Shown: positions 16,968-27,832, counted from the stretch's first letter. The stretch: 64,000 nt of DNA from Flaccisagitta enflata (GCA_965153355.1 OZ231126.1:86118001-86182000), one strand, 5' to 3'. The notes: generated by a model not told the origin, from the sequence alone. Numbers and translations are program-made.

Positions 16968-17340
16968 TAGTCGCGTGCACTCGACTCTATAACCTGCTCT
17001 GTCGGTCCGTCGGTCGGTCCGTCGGTCGGTCCGTCTGTCCGTCCATAACACTTTGCTTTTTTCCGTCGTTTTACATCATTTTAGGGTATTTTACGTCATT
17101 TTAAGTCATTTTAAGTCATTTCCAGTCATTTTCAGTTAATTTTAGTCACTTAAGTCATTTTGTCATTTTTTGTCATTTTTTGTCATTTTTGTCATTTTTG
17201 TCATTTTATGTTATTATAAGTCATTTAAAGTCATTCTTAGTCATTCTAAGTTATTTTAAGTCGTTCTAAAATATTACAAGTCATTCTAAGTCATTCTAAG
17301 TCACTAAGTTATTTTTCGGCTTTTGTAGTTTTTAGTAACA
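16968..17340 (+). repeat. Type alpha module tail, then degenerate 10-bp GTCATTTTAA repeat
   Basis: TTTAGTCGCGTGCACTCGAC then GGTCCGTCGGTCGG at 16966-17045, followed by (GTCATTTTAA)n to 17340. The complementary repeat (AAAATGACTT) appears at 25735-25915. Confidence 0.7.
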
Positions 17341-17399
17341 CTTTGCTTTTTTGCGTCGTTTTTGGTCAATATGGGTTGTCTGGAATTATTTTGAGTCAT

Positions 17400-17760
17400 T
17401 TTTTTGTTGTTTTTGGTCATTTTTGGTCATTTTTGATCATTTTCGTCACTTTGTTCATCTTAGTCGTTTGTGGGCATTTAAAATAGTTTTAAGTCATTGT
17501 AAGTCATTTTGGAACATCTCAGGTCATTTTTGGTCATTTAACATGGTTTTTTGGCATGTTTTGGTATGTTTTGGTCTTTTATGTTTTTTAGGTCTTTTGG
17601 TTTTTTTGTTTTTTTCTATTTTTTGGTTTTTTGGTATTTTTGGTTTTTTGGTTTTGGGTTTTTGGGTTTTTGTTTTTTGGCTTTTGTTTTTTTCTTGTTT
17701 TTTTTGTTTTTTGTTTTTTTGGTCATTTATGTTTTTTGGTATGTTTTGGTCATACATGTC
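17400..17760 (+). repeat. T/G-rich low-complexity tract
   Basis: TTTTGGTCATTTTTGGTC-type degenerate repeats merging into TTTTTTGGTTTTTTGG. The Phe/Leu-rich ORF of 166 codons is a product of this composition. Confidence 0.75.
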
Positions 17761-17764
17761 ATTT

Positions 17765-18765
17765 CAAGTCTGCTGGTTTCAGTCTGCTAGTTTCGGTCTG
17801 CTGGTTTCAGTCTGCTGGTTTAAATCTGCTGGTTTAAGTCTGCTGGTTTAGGTCTGCTGGTTTAAGTCTGCTGGTTTAAGTCCGCTGGTTTAAGTCTGCT
17901 GGTTTAAGTCCGCTGGTTTTGTGCCGCTGGTTTAGGTCAGCTGGTTTAAGTTGGCTGATTTAGGTCTGCTGTTTAAATCTGCTGTTTAAGTCTGCTGGTT
18001 TAAGTCAGCTGGTTTAAGTCGGCTGGTTAAAGTTGGCTGGTTTAAGTTGGCTGGTTTAAGTTGGCTGGTTTAAGTTGGCTGGTTTAAGTTGGCTGGTTTA
18101 AGTTGGCTGGTTTAAGTCAGCTGGTTTAAGTCAGCTGGTTTAAGTCAGCTGGTTTAAGTCAGCTGGTTTAAATCAACTAGTTTAAAGTTCAGCTGGTTTA
18201 AGTCAGCTGGCTAAGTCAGCTAGTTTAAAGATTCAGCTGGTTTTGATATGCTGGTTTAAGTCCGCTGGTTTAAGTCCGCTAGTTTAAGTCTGCTGGTTTA
18301 AGTCTGCTGGTTTAAGTCTGCTGGTTTAGGTCTTCTGGTTTAAGTCTTCTGGTTTAAGTCTGCTGGTTGAAGTCTGCTTGTTGAAGTCTGCTGGTTGAAG
18401 TCTGCTGGTTGAAGTCTGCTGGTTGAAGTCTGCTGGTTGAAGTCTGCTGGTTGAAGTCTGCTGGTTGAAGTCTGCTGGTTGAAGTCTGCTGGTTGAAGTC
18501 TGCTGGTTGAAGTCTGCTGGTTTAAGTCTGCTGGTTTAAGTCTGCTGGTTTAAGTCTGCTGGTTTAAGTCTGCTGGTTTAAGTCTGCTGGTTTAAGTCTG
18601 CTGGTTTAAGTCTGCTGGTTTAAGTCTGCTGGTTTAAGTCTGCTGGTTTAAGTCTACTGGTTTAAGTCTGCTGGTTTAAGTCTGCTGGTTTAAGTCTGCT
18701 GGATTAAGTCTGCTAGTTTAAGTCTGCTTGTTTAAGTCTGCTGGTTGGGTCTGGTTTAAGTCTGG
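17765..18765 (+). repeat. 14-bp minisatellite AAGTCTGCTGGTTT, about 70 copies
   Basis: Near-perfect 14-mers with local variants in blocks (GTTGGCTGGTTTAA, GTCAGCTGGTTTAA, GAAGTCTGCTGGTT). Variants cluster, as expected from stepwise local amplification. Confidence 0.95.
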
Positions 18766-19225
18766 TTTAAGTCTGGTTTAAGTCTGGTTTTAGTCTGGTT
18801 TATGCCTGGTTTAAGTATGGTTTAAGTATGATTTTAATCTGGTCTAAGTCTGGTTTAAGTCTGGTTTAAGTCTGGTTTGAGTCTGGTTTGAGTCTGGTTC
18901 GAGTCTGGTTTAAGTCTGGTTTGAGTCTGGCTTGAGTCTGGTTTAAGTCTGGTTTAAGTCTGGTTCATGTCTGATGTATGTCTGGTTCAGGTCTGGGTAA
19001 GGTCTGGTTTAGGTCTGCTTAAGGCCTGGTTTACGTCTGGTTTATGTCTGGTTTATGTCTGGTTCATGTCTGGTTCAGGTCTGGTTTTGGTCTGGTTTAG
19101 GTCTGGTTTAATTCTGGTTTGAGTCTGGTTTGAGTCTGGTTTGAGTCTGGTTTGAGTCTGGTTTGAGTCTGGTTTGAGTCTGGTTTGAGTCTGGTTTGAG
19201 TCTGGTTTGGGTCTGGTTTAAGTCT
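18750..19225 (+). repeat. 11-bp minisatellite AAGTCTGGTTT
   Basis: About 40 copies continuing directly from the 14-bp array. The unit equals the 14-mer minus three bases (CTG), so the period changes inside one array. Confidence 0.93.
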
Positions 19226-19455
19226 GATTTTTGATAAAAAGATACAATACGGAGTCAGGTCAGTTCAGTTTTTTTGTCCTGCACGCGACTTATACTAGTT
19301 ATAGGTGTTGGCCTTGTTCTATGGTTAAAATGGTATCTGCTGAAAGGAAACTTAAATTTTTAACAATTTCACCAGTGAGAAAGTGGTTAAGTTAGCTATA
19401 AACTAGTTGATTTCAAAAGCTTTACCACTGCAGGTCCTAAATTCCTAGCCTCTAT

Positions 19456-20060
19456 CACAGTCGCCCAGAGCTTGACGCCAGTTGACCTGAAATGATCGTC
19501 ACCAACTTCAGTGGTTTCATGACCCTGATGGTGCATAGATTACATATCTAGAAAAAATGAAATCTGTTTTGGGGCGCTTTTTAAGATATCTAAAAAGATA
19601 GTATTATTTTACTATATTTTTTACGATAACTCTTCGTGATAAATTTTTTTGATAATTTTGACTGCAGATTTGATCTCAGATGATAGTTTCCGGTTTGTTT
19701 GATATGTCACACTATATAGTTTTGCAAAAAGAAATAAAGCTGGTTTTTTTTGGTCACGTACATATAAAACAATGTGGAAATGGCAAAATTTAGCACATTT
19801 CTTTGCAAAGTATATAGTGTGAGCATATCAAACGAACCGCAAACTATCATCTGAAATGAATCTGTAAAATTATCAAAAATTTCAATCACAAAAAGTTATG
19901 GTAAAAATATAGTAAAAAAAGTACTATTTTCTTAGATATCTTAAAAGCCCTCATGGGCCTCGGCCCCACTCTTCCAGGCCTCTGTCTGCCACCATCAGGG
20001 TCAGGCTAACCACTGATTGTGGCTGACCATTCAGATCCAACTGTCAGCTCTAGGCATTTC
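19456..20060. mobile_element. Foldback element, CACAGTCGCCC family (older, degraded right end)
   Basis: Left end CACAGTCGCCCAGAGCTTGA is as in the copy at 20981. The interior has paired TTTGATATGTCACACTATAT and ATATAGTGTGAGCATATCAA arms. The right end is eroded around ACCATCAGGGTCAGG. No ORF. Confidence 0.7.
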
Positions 20061-20334
20061 TCTCTCTAAGTCTGGGCCCAAGGCTTAAAATTCCAGCTAA
20101 AGTACCGGGCCTTTTTTTTAGCTGAGATACTTGGGCCCTAATACTGGGGATTGTAAGATCCCTGGATTGATTTTCTGCGACAGAATAGGCAATGTACCCA
20201 GTAATAGCGGCTAGCATTAAGGAAAAATAACAAAAACCCAGTCACTTTTCCCCATGCTTTATCTTCAGATCACGGAATTTTTTTTATTTGTTAGTCCGTC
20301 AAAGCAATTGTTTATATTGATTACTTTGAAAAAT

Positions 20335-20790
20335 CAGAAAAATAGGACTGAGCCAAATGAGCTAGATGAGCTCAAATATTCAAAATAATTCAACCAGACA
20401 ACCAGCTTTGCTCACTGACATGCTTTCAAGTATTTGCATGCTTAAATCAAAATATTTATTTATTTATCCTATTCAAAATCAAAGAAAAAGAGCAAGCTAA
20501 ATGAGCTAAATGAGCTAGAATACTTGCCCTCGCAGATAAGCAGCTCTGCTCATTGACATATTTTTTTTTATTTGCTTGCTTAAACAAGTATAAAAATATT
20601 TATTCATTTATTGTAATTGAAATCAAAAAGAATAGACTGAGCTAAGTGAGCTAAATGAGCTAAAATGCTGAAAAACGCCCTCACAGATGAGCAGCTGTGC
20701 TCATAAACATGTTCTTTTGTATTTGCATGCTCAAGTAAACATAAATACACTCTTTCATTTATCCTACACAAAATCAGAAAAAAATTGAAA
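20335..20790. repeat. About 155-bp tandem repeat, three degenerate copies
   Basis: Each copy has AAATGAGCTA repeats, then GCAGCTCTGCTCATTGACAT, TATTTGCATGCTT, and TTTATTCATTTATCCTA with CAAAATCAGAAA. Non-coding. Confidence 0.7.
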
Positions 20791-20980
20791 AAAATTTCAT
20801 TCGAATTTTTCATAAATAAATCTTTAAAAAATCATAGCGCGAAAATTATTTGTTGTCGAGCATTTTGCTTGGCGCCAAATAAAAGAGAATTATCAAATTT
20901 ACTTACCCTTTCAATTTTGTTTGAGAGACCAATCGCTTGGTGGAGATTCTTAACTTTTTTCTACGAAAATGAAAACCCTG

Positions 20981-21604
20981 CACAGTCGCCCAGAGCTTGA
21001 CGCCAGTTGACCTGAAATGATCGTCACCAACTTCAGTGGTTTCATGACCCTGATGGTGCATTGATTACATATCTAGAAAAAATGAAATCTGTTTTGGGGC
21101 GCTTTTTAAGATATCTAAGAAAATAGTATTATTTTACTATATTTTTTACTGATAACTTTCTTAAATGATAAATTTGCACTGATAATTTTTGTGCAGTTTG
21201 ATTCAGTGAGTGCTTTCCAGTTTGTTTGATATGTAACACTATATAGTTTTGCAAATAAAATAAAAGCTGGTTTTTTGGTCACATTACCATATAAAACAAT
21301 GTCAAATAGCAAAATTTAACTTTTTATTTCTTTTGCAAAAGTATATAGTGTGACATATCAAACGAACCGCAAACTATCATCTGAAATGAGATCTGCAATC
21401 AGAATTATCAAAAAATTTCATCACAAAGAGTTATGGTAAAAAATATAGTAAAATAGTACTATTTTCTTAGATATCTTAAAAAGCGCCCCAAAACAGATTT
21501 CATTTTTTCTAGATATGTAATCTATGCACCATCAGGGTCAGGTAACCACTGAAGTTGGTGGCGATCATTTCAGGTCAACTGGCGTCAAGCTCTGGGCGAC
21601 TGTG
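20981..21604. mobile_element. Foldback element, CACAGTCGCCC family, intact
   Basis: Perfect termini: CACAGTCGCCCAGAGCTTGA at left, TCAAGCTCTGGGCGACTGTG at right. Inverted pairing continues through about 300 bp on each side. Flanked by CCTG at 20977-20980 and 21605-21608, a possible 4-bp target duplication (short, so uncertain). No ORF. Confidence 0.8.
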
Positions 21605-21697
21605 CCTGTTTCTCTGGAATATGTCAAAAAGTCGAAAACTGACTTCGACTTTTTTCCCGATTATTGACGATTTGGTCTAGATGAATAACTCACTCAC

Positions 21698-21884
21698 CTG
21701 CCGACAAATTCTAGGAGCGGCTTCTGTTTCCACGGGACTGAAGAAGCCGAAGTCGACGTGGAAGTCGAGAATGCGGACGCAGATGTAGATGCGGACGTGG
21801 ATGTGGACGTGGATGTGGATGTAGAAATGGCGGAAGACGAAGCAGCGACAGCCACCTCTGGACCCTCCGTATCATTGGTGGAAT
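21698..21884 (-). CDS. Probable internal exon of an unidentified gene (Ser/Thr-rich)
   Basis: Minus-strand segment with acceptor TTTTCTTTTGAAAG| and consensus donor CAG|GTGAGT, open throughout. It encodes STNDTEGPEVAVAASSS, an imperfect (ST)n/(SA)n run, then SSVPWKQKPLLEFVGR. Entry phase 1 and exit phase 2. Entry phase matches the exit phase of the exon-like segment at 26997-26892, so both may belong to one minus-strand gene with repeat-filled introns. No family recognised. Confidence 0.45.
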
Positions 21885-21999
21885 CTTTCAAAAGAAAACC
21901 AAGTGTTCGATGATTAGTGACGCATGATGCACATTGCCCCTCAGGCCTCAGCAACCCCAAGACTAAGTGCGCGTATTAACGAGTCAGTGAGGGTTCACA

Positions 22000-22560
22000 A
22001 GCCCCTTTCCCATTCATTTCAGTTATGGTATACAGTGTTCTATACACTTTCTTTTCTTCTATAAGAACCAAGTTTAGGCAGGTGTAATGGTAGGCCGACC
22101 GCGGACGGAGTGAAATTCATCAATTTGAAACGTTTGAAAATTGAACAAAACCATACATCATTATGTAGCTTACTTATTATTACTTATGAATCCATAATTG
22201 GATTTTTCTATTTAAGCTCATTTTTCATACAAATTAGACCTAAAACACATTATTGGCAATTTTATCAATAATAACTTTAGCTAAATGCAATTTAAAAATA
22301 TTAACATAACATTTAAATTTTTGATGATAATGTTCAAGCAATCATTTGTGATCATGTTACAAAAATTGGTTTGGTATGGTGCTCCAGATAAATAGATATG
22401 TAACTTAACCTTTGACCAAATGCAATTCAGCATCAGAAGCGATAGCACTTCTACAATGTTGGAGAGTTTGGGTTTCTCGGGCTTATGATGATCATGTTAG
22501 TTTTATATAGATAACAGAATATTAGAATATTCAGGGAAGTAAACTCGGCGAAGCTGCTTC
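22000..22560. other. AT-rich non-coding spacer
   Basis: Contains one F8-like end (ATACACTTTCTTTTCTTCTA, then TAAGAACC, near 22035); otherwise nothing recognised. Confidence 0.5.
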
Positions 22561-22571
22561 AAGAATTGATC

Positions 22572-22748
22572 AACAAGGCCGGATACACGGCCAATACCAG
22601 TCGCGGACGGGTGGGCAGGGGCGGAAATGCGCATTTTCACACTTTCCAACTCCATCACCACGGACCGACCAACCAACCAACCAACCAACCGACCAACGGA
22701 CGGACGGACAAAGCCTCTTATAGAGTCGCTTGTCCGCGACTAAAAAAA
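22572..22748 (+). mobile_element. Hairpin-ended module, type beta
   Basis: AAGGCCGGATACACGGCCAA, TACCAGTCGCGGACGGGTGG, GCAGGGGCGGAAATGCGC, then ACCAACCAACC/GGACGGACGGAC, AAGCCTCTTATAGAGTCGCT and hairpin TCGCTTGTCCGCGACTAAAA. Other copies are at 25081-25240 and 33588-33748. Confidence 0.7.
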
Positions 22749-22825
22749 CAGTATTTGAATTTCTGACTTGCGTTTCCGAGGGTCCCACGGAATTTGTATG
22801 CGAAAATAATGTTCCAGTGAATGAT

Positions 22826-22960
22826 TTTTAGTTGCGGGCACGCAGCTCTATAAGAACCTTTGTCCGTCCGTCCATGATCAAATCATCTTTCTAGTCGACA
22901 ATTGCATATCGCCCACCCACCCGTCCGCAACTGATGGCTGTGTATCAGCCTTATTCATCA
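22826..22960 (-). mobile_element. Hairpin-ended module, type gamma, reverse
   Basis: TTAGTTGCGGGCACGCAGCT, CTATAAGAACCTTTGTCCGT, CCGTCC, then GCCCACCCACCCGTCCGCAA. Short form of the family. Confidence 0.6.
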
Positions 22961-22997
22961 TATATTGCTGAGATCATCATGAAAACCTTTTTCCCGT

Positions 22998-23194
22998 AAA
23001 GGCCGGATACACGGCTACCCCAATCGCGTGCGGTGGGCAAAAACTTCTATTGAATCACTTAATCATTTGGGCAGGAGCAGTGAGGCCAAAGACCGCAAAA
23101 AGCCGAAAAAAGTAAAGTGTGACGGACGGACGGACCGACGGACGGACGGACCGACAAAGCGGGTTGTAGAGTCGCGTAGCACGCGACTAAAAAT
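22998..23194 (+). mobile_element. Hairpin-ended module, type alpha
   Basis: GGCCGGATACACGGCTACCC ... GGGCAGGAGCAGTGAGGCCA, AAAGTAAAGTGTGACGGACG, GGACCGACGG runs, GCGGGTTGTAGAGTCGCGTA and GCACGCGACTAAAAA. Near full length. Confidence 0.75.
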
Positions 23195-23485
23195 TGAGTG
23201 ATGAATATCACAAAAGATAATGTCTAAAGATAAGGTCATTATGGCCAAACCAGGTCCAGTTGAGTTGAGGTGAGTTACCTGCGGAATCCACTAAGTGATT
23301 TCAAATCTATTTTTATTTTTGTTCTGCGACCACGCCCTCAGACGCCATGAGCAGAGAAACAGCATATAACATTTATATAGAAAATAGAAGAAGATCTCTG
23401 AAAAGAGTTTCATTTAGAATGAATGAAACAGATTGTCTGTGGGAAACGTGACAGAAATGTTCCGAGACACTTCCATGAAGTTATA

Positions 23486-23918
23486 CACGCTGTATTTTGT
23501 CTAAGAACACTGTTTATAAGAACATCAGCCTCAGATATGGTGAAAAAATAAGAACATCTTAAGAACATGCCCAGGCTCAGATTTTCGCACAAAGACATTC
23601 TGAAGTACGCTTTTACATAATTTTTTGAGGAAACAGTGAAAAAACGTTGTACGGAATCCTGTAACCTAAACAATTCAACTAATCACTTTTATCATTTACA
23701 ATTTTTTTAATTTCATGACTTAACATAAAAAAAAATTGTAAAACTGAGAATAAAATATATTCATTTCATTGAATATGACTAGTTAGCAACTATGATAAAG
23801 AACATCCATGCTACAAAAATAAGAACGGGTTAAGAACATTTGAGGCTGAAAATTGGCAAAAAATAAGAACGCTGAGCCTCACTTCAAAAAACTGTGTTCT
23901 TATAAAAAATACGGCGTG
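23486..23918. mobile_element. TA-flanked inverted-repeat element, family F8 (long form)
   Basis: Ends CACGCTGTATTTTGTCTAAG and the inverse of TCTTATAAAAAATACGGCGT G, flanked by TA on both sides (23484-23485, 23919-23920). Related to 1470-1620. Confidence 0.7.
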
Positions 23919-24074
23919 TATCAATTGTGTAACCCCTAATTGCGAAAAACATATCATATGATACATCAAATGAAAGCTAAGACTATGCTCTTGCTAATGA
24001 TGTTCAAAAAGATTAGTTTTGAGAAAAGACATTTATTTGATTTACGTCTCTAGAATATTAGAATGTTAGAATTA

Positions 24075-24275
24075 GGGATGTGGAAGCGATTGACCGCTTC
24101 CATTTTGGAGGATGGGATAGCTACTAGTATTTGAACTACAAAATGGAAGCGGAAGCGGAAGCGGAAGCGGTGGAAGCGGCACTAAAATCGACCGCTTCCA
24201 CATCCCTAGTTAGAATATTAGAATATTAGAATATTAGAATATTAGAATATTAGAATATTGGAATATTAGAATTTT
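24075..24275. repeat. Small palindromic element (GGGATGTGGAAGCG) plus TTAGAATA microsatellite
   Basis: AGGGATGTGGAAGCG and its inverse CGCTTCCACATCCCTA enclose a GGAAGCGGAAGCGGAAGC run. Then (ATTAGAAT)n extends to about 24275. Confidence 0.7.
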
Positions 24276-24412
24276 AGAATGCTGTTCATTTGTTTTGATG
24301 CCCAACAAAAAAATACGTATATGCTGCTCTTCATCATTCTTTGCTTAAAACCAGCTGTCCTGACAAAAGAACATCTGCTACTTTTAGAGCATTTGTTCAG
24401 AAACAAGGCCTG

Positions 24413-24594
24413 ATACACGGCTACCCCAGTCGCGTGCGGGTGGGCAGGGGCCATACTTGAAGTCAGTAGAGCATTCGGGCAGGAGCGGTAAAGCCAAAAA
24501 CCCTAAAAACGCCGAAAAAGTAAAGTGTGACGGACGGACGGACCAACGGACCGACAAAGCGGGGTGTAGAGTCGCGTAGCACGCAACTAAAAAG
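24413..24594 (+). mobile_element. Hairpin-ended module, type alpha
   Basis: Same order of blocks as 22998-23194, ending GTAGAGTCGCGTAGCACGCA and ACTAAAAA. Immediately followed by a type delta module. Confidence 0.7.
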
Positions 24595-24634
24595 AAGTTT
24601 CCCTGAAATCCTTTCCCATGCCCGTTAAATGCCG

Positions 24635-24780
24635 CATTTTTAAGTGCGTCCTCGCACTTCTAAAAGAAGTCATGTCCGTCGGTTGGTTGGTTGGTCGGTT
24701 GGTTGGTCAGTTGGCCTGTCGGTAACGCATTTGTTCAACGATCCAAACTAAGCACCTATTGGCCTACTTGGCCTTGATTC
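24635..24780 (+). mobile_element. Hairpin-ended module, type delta
   Basis: Hairpin AAGTGCGTCCTCGCACTT, then GTTGGTTGGTTGGTCGG, GGTAACGCATTTGTTCAACG and TTGGCCTACTTGGCCTTG. Other members: 27515-27785, 36218-36500, 48292-48440, and partial at 1672-1760. Confidence 0.65.
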
Positions 24781-24901
24781 ATTCATTCATTCATTCTTTC
24801 ATTCCATTCATTCATTCGTCAAAAACGTTCATTCACAAATTCTTAATCAAGCGAGGCGCACTTATTGGCCTTAACTTGGCAACTCTCTGATTAGGAGAAA
24901 A

Positions 24902-25340
24902 CAAGGCCGGATACACGGTTACCCCAGTCGCGTGCTGGTAGGTAGGGGCTATGTTTGAGGTCACTCGATAATTTAGGCAGGGGAAGTGAAGCCAAAGATC
25001 GCAAACTCCCAAAAAAGTTGAGGACGGGAGGGCAGGGGCATCCAACCTCCAACCCACATCCAACACTCATACATGCAAAAACAAGGCCGGAGACACGGCC
25101 AATACCAGTCGCGGACGGGTGGGCAGGGGCGGAAATGCGTGTTTTCACACTTTCCAACTCAATCACCACGGACCAACCAACCAACCGAAGGACGGACGGA
25201 CGGACAAACCCTCTTATACAGTCGCTAGTCCGCGAATAAAAATCTCTATAACGCTCGTTTTCCTACTTTTCAACTTGATGACCCCGGACGGACGGACGGA
25301 CAGACAAAGCCTCTTATAGAGTTGCGTGTCCGCAACTTAA
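24902..25340 (+). mobile_element. Cluster of hairpin-ended modules (alpha head, beta, gamma tail)
   Basis: 24902-25018 alpha head; 25018-25080 gamma-like fragment (GACGGGAGGGCAGGGGCATC); 25081-25240 full beta; 25275-25340 tail GACGGACGGACGGACAG...GAGTTGCGTGTCCGCAACTT. Confidence 0.65.
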
Positions 25341-25455
25341 AACAAAGAAGACAATCTTAGGCCCAATAGCAACCATGGCTCTGCAATTGCAAAACTGGGG
25401 CCTTGGCTAGTAGATCTCTTTCTTTTTTTTTTTCTTTTTTTTTGTTTGTTTGTAT

Positions 25456-25655
25456 TTACTCGCGTGCTACGCGACTCTACACCCCGCTTTGTCGGTCCGT
25501 CGGTCGGCCCGTCCGTCAATCCGTCCGTCACACATTACTTTTTTTTGTTTTTGTGGTCTTTGGCCTCACAGCTCCTGCCCAAACAATCAAGTGACCTCAA
25601 ATACGGCCCCTACCCACCCACACGAGACTGGGGCAGGCCGTGTATCCGGCCTTGA
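25456..25655 (-). mobile_element. Hairpin-ended module, type alpha, reverse
   Basis: TCGCGTGCTACGCGACTCTA, CACCCCGCTTTGTCGG, GTCCGTC runs, CTGCCCAAACAATCAAGTG and GCCGTGTATCCGGCCTTG. Confidence 0.75.
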
Positions 25656-25734
25656 ATTTTTTTTGCGAGCCATTCCCTGGTTGCTATATTTTTTGTTGTT
25701 TCGGCCACAGATCAAAATGTCGAATAATAATTGA

Positions 25735-25915
25735 CAAAATTGACTAAAATGACAAAAATGACTTAAAATAACTTAAAATGACATCAACTGATTTGAAATG
25801 ACTTAAAAAGGCTTAAAATGACTAAAAATGACTTTGCATGACTTAGAATGACTGAGAATGACAGAGAATGATTTGGCTTACTCCCGAATGACTTAGAATG
25901 TCTTAGAGAAATAAA
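25735..25915. repeat. Degenerate 10-bp AAAATGACTT repeat
   Basis: Runs of AAATGACTTAAAATAACTTA type; reverse-complement relative of the tract at 17050-17340. Confidence 0.75.
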
Positions 25916-25922
25916 ATAGATA

Positions 25923-26462
25923 CAGTAGATCTCATCTAGACTTGAGATAATGGGGGCAAGCATTGCAGGAAAACAAATGAAGCCAGGGGAGTGATATTTT
26001 AAATATAGACTAATAACGGGATGCTTTATTGCTTATGATAGCTGGTTGCCATGGAAACACATTTTCATGTATTTTCGCTATAATATAAATATTTTGAGAG
26101 ATTTTTTTAGGGAACATTGCTTAAAATAAAATTTGCTACAACTTTCCCTGTGTGTACTATGCTTAAGAGTATCTCGTTTTTAGCGGACAGCTAAGGGTTG
26201 TCACACATGGATACGCTCCCTAGCAACGTGCGACGACATTCTTTAGGAACAATAAAGAAAGATTGTAACAAGCTCATTTACAAGCAATGTTTCCTTAAAT
26301 GTAAATATTGATACTAGTGAAGATGCATGGAAATGTGTTTCCATGGCAACCAGCTATCATGGGAAATGGCATGCGGATAATTATGATCATGTCATACCAC
26401 TAAACTTGTTTTCACAATGCTTGCCCGATCATCAATATCTCAAGTCTAGACGAGATCTACTG
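25923..26462. mobile_element. TA-flanked inverted-repeat element, family F3
   Basis: Ends CAGTAGATCTCATCTAGACT and AGTCTAGACGAGATCTACTG, TA on both sides. 540 bp with further inverted pairing (TTTCCATGGCAACCAGCTAT type) inside. No ORF. The second family member is 59203-59709. Confidence 0.85.
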
Positions 26463-26739
26463 TATAAAAAGTAAAAGTGTGACGGACTGACTGCAAGACC
26501 GACTGACCGACGGACGGATGGACGGACAAAGCAAGTTGTAGAGTCGCGTGCATGCGACTATAAATACAAACGGAAATATATTCTTTACCATAACCTTCGC
26601 GCGTGTTTTGACATATATCAACACAAGCGCGGCGGACGAACCAACGGATTGATATATTGACCAGTAAAGGCGGCTCTCGCCGACCGGAAAAAAATCGTAA
26701 GGGCTGTTTTGTGTGTATGTGTGTCTCACCCTCTCTCTC

Positions 26740-26890
26740 TCTGTCTGCGTCCCGTGCTCCCTCCCTCTCTCCCTCTCTCCCTCTCTCCCTCCCTCCCTCT
26801 CTCCCTCTCTCCTTCCCTCCTTCTCTCCCTCCCTTCCTCCCTCTCTCCCTCCCCCTCTCCCTCCCTCTCTCTCCCTTGCTCCCTCCCTTA
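26740..26890. repeat. CTCC/CT-rich microsatellite
   Basis: Imperfect (CTCTCCCT)n, which opens spurious Pro/Ser/Leu or Arg/Gly ORFs on both strands. Confidence 0.9.
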
Positions 26891-26891
26891 C

Positions 26892-26997
26892 CAGACGTGA
26901 AAATTGTCAAATGATGTCCATCCTTGTTTTGATCTTCGTGCATTGTTTCTACATTTTTGGCCGAGCGCGAGCTGGAATCCCAATTGGTCGCGGTAGC
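26892..26997 (-). CDS. Possible internal exon of an unidentified gene
   Basis: Minus strand: acceptor TTTTGGTTTTCAG|GCTACC and donor CTG|GTAAGG, 106 nt, open. Encodes ATATNWDSSSRSAKNVETMH then EDQNKDGHHLTIFTSG. It exits in phase 1, as the segment at 21884-21698 requires. A minus-strand ATG segment at 36179-36141 (ATG...GAG|GTAAG, phase 0) could be a first exon, but this is weak. No homologue recognised. Confidence 0.4.
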
Positions 26998-27239
26998 CTG
27001 AAAACCAAAATAATTTTCCGAGGTTAGAAAAATAATCCAGTTAGGTAATAACACGTCAGCCAGCTACGCCATCCCACGCCACCCCATTATCCATAAAAGT
27101 TGAAACAACATTGCCGTAGTAAAAGGATGGAAGCTTTCGATGGTGTTTAGTCCGGATTGCTCACAACATAACTAATAATCCATTTTCCAATGCGTACTTC
27201 TGCCAGACCATCGGTCAAGATTTCACTCACTTTTATTTT

Positions 27240-27510
27240 CATTTGTTTGTTTGGTCGTTAGTTTCTTCTTTCGTTCTTTCTTTATCTCTTTCTCCTTCTT
27301 TTTTCTCTCTTTCATTCGGTTTTTTCACCTTTCTTTCTAGATCTTCCTATCTTTCGTTCTTTTTTTCCCTCCATCTTTTTTTCTTCTGTTGTTTGTTTCT
27401 TTCTTAGTTTCTTTCTTTTTTTTTTGTCTTTTTACATTTTTCCGCTCCTAAATTCTTCCTTTCGTTTTTCTATTTTTCTTTCTTATTCTTACTCTCTTTT
27501 TTCTTCTTTC
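27240..27510. repeat. T/C-rich low-complexity tract
   Basis: TTTCTTTCTTTCGTTC-type sequence, no exon. Leads into a type delta module at 27515-27785 (ATGCGTCCGTCAGGAACGCA hairpin). Confidence 0.6.
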
Positions 27511-27830
27511 TTTTTAGATGCGTCCGTCAGGAACGCATCTCTATAAGAGGGTCTGTCCGTCCGTGGGTCAGTTGGTCCGTCCGTCGATCCGTCCATCACG
27601 CCTGTGCAAAAACCGCGTTTCTCGGCTGTTTTTGGCCACGGTGAGATCCTACACTGAAACAAATGATCAACCAACATGTTTTGAGAGTGTTTTCACCCGT
27701 CTGTTCGTCCATCTGTCTCTCCACTTATGTCACATGATAAATGCCCGCTGAGACACAGTCTGGACGCATCGTTGCCCAGTCAGGCTTGTTTTTATTACTT
27801 TACGCTATTCTTATTCAACTTCCACTTTCA

Positions 27831-27832
<2 letters not shown>

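Noticed and set aside
26446-27054. 202-codon minus-strand ORF with RGREGGRERG repeats
   Set aside because: Most of it is a CT-rich microsatellite; only 26997-26892 has exon character.
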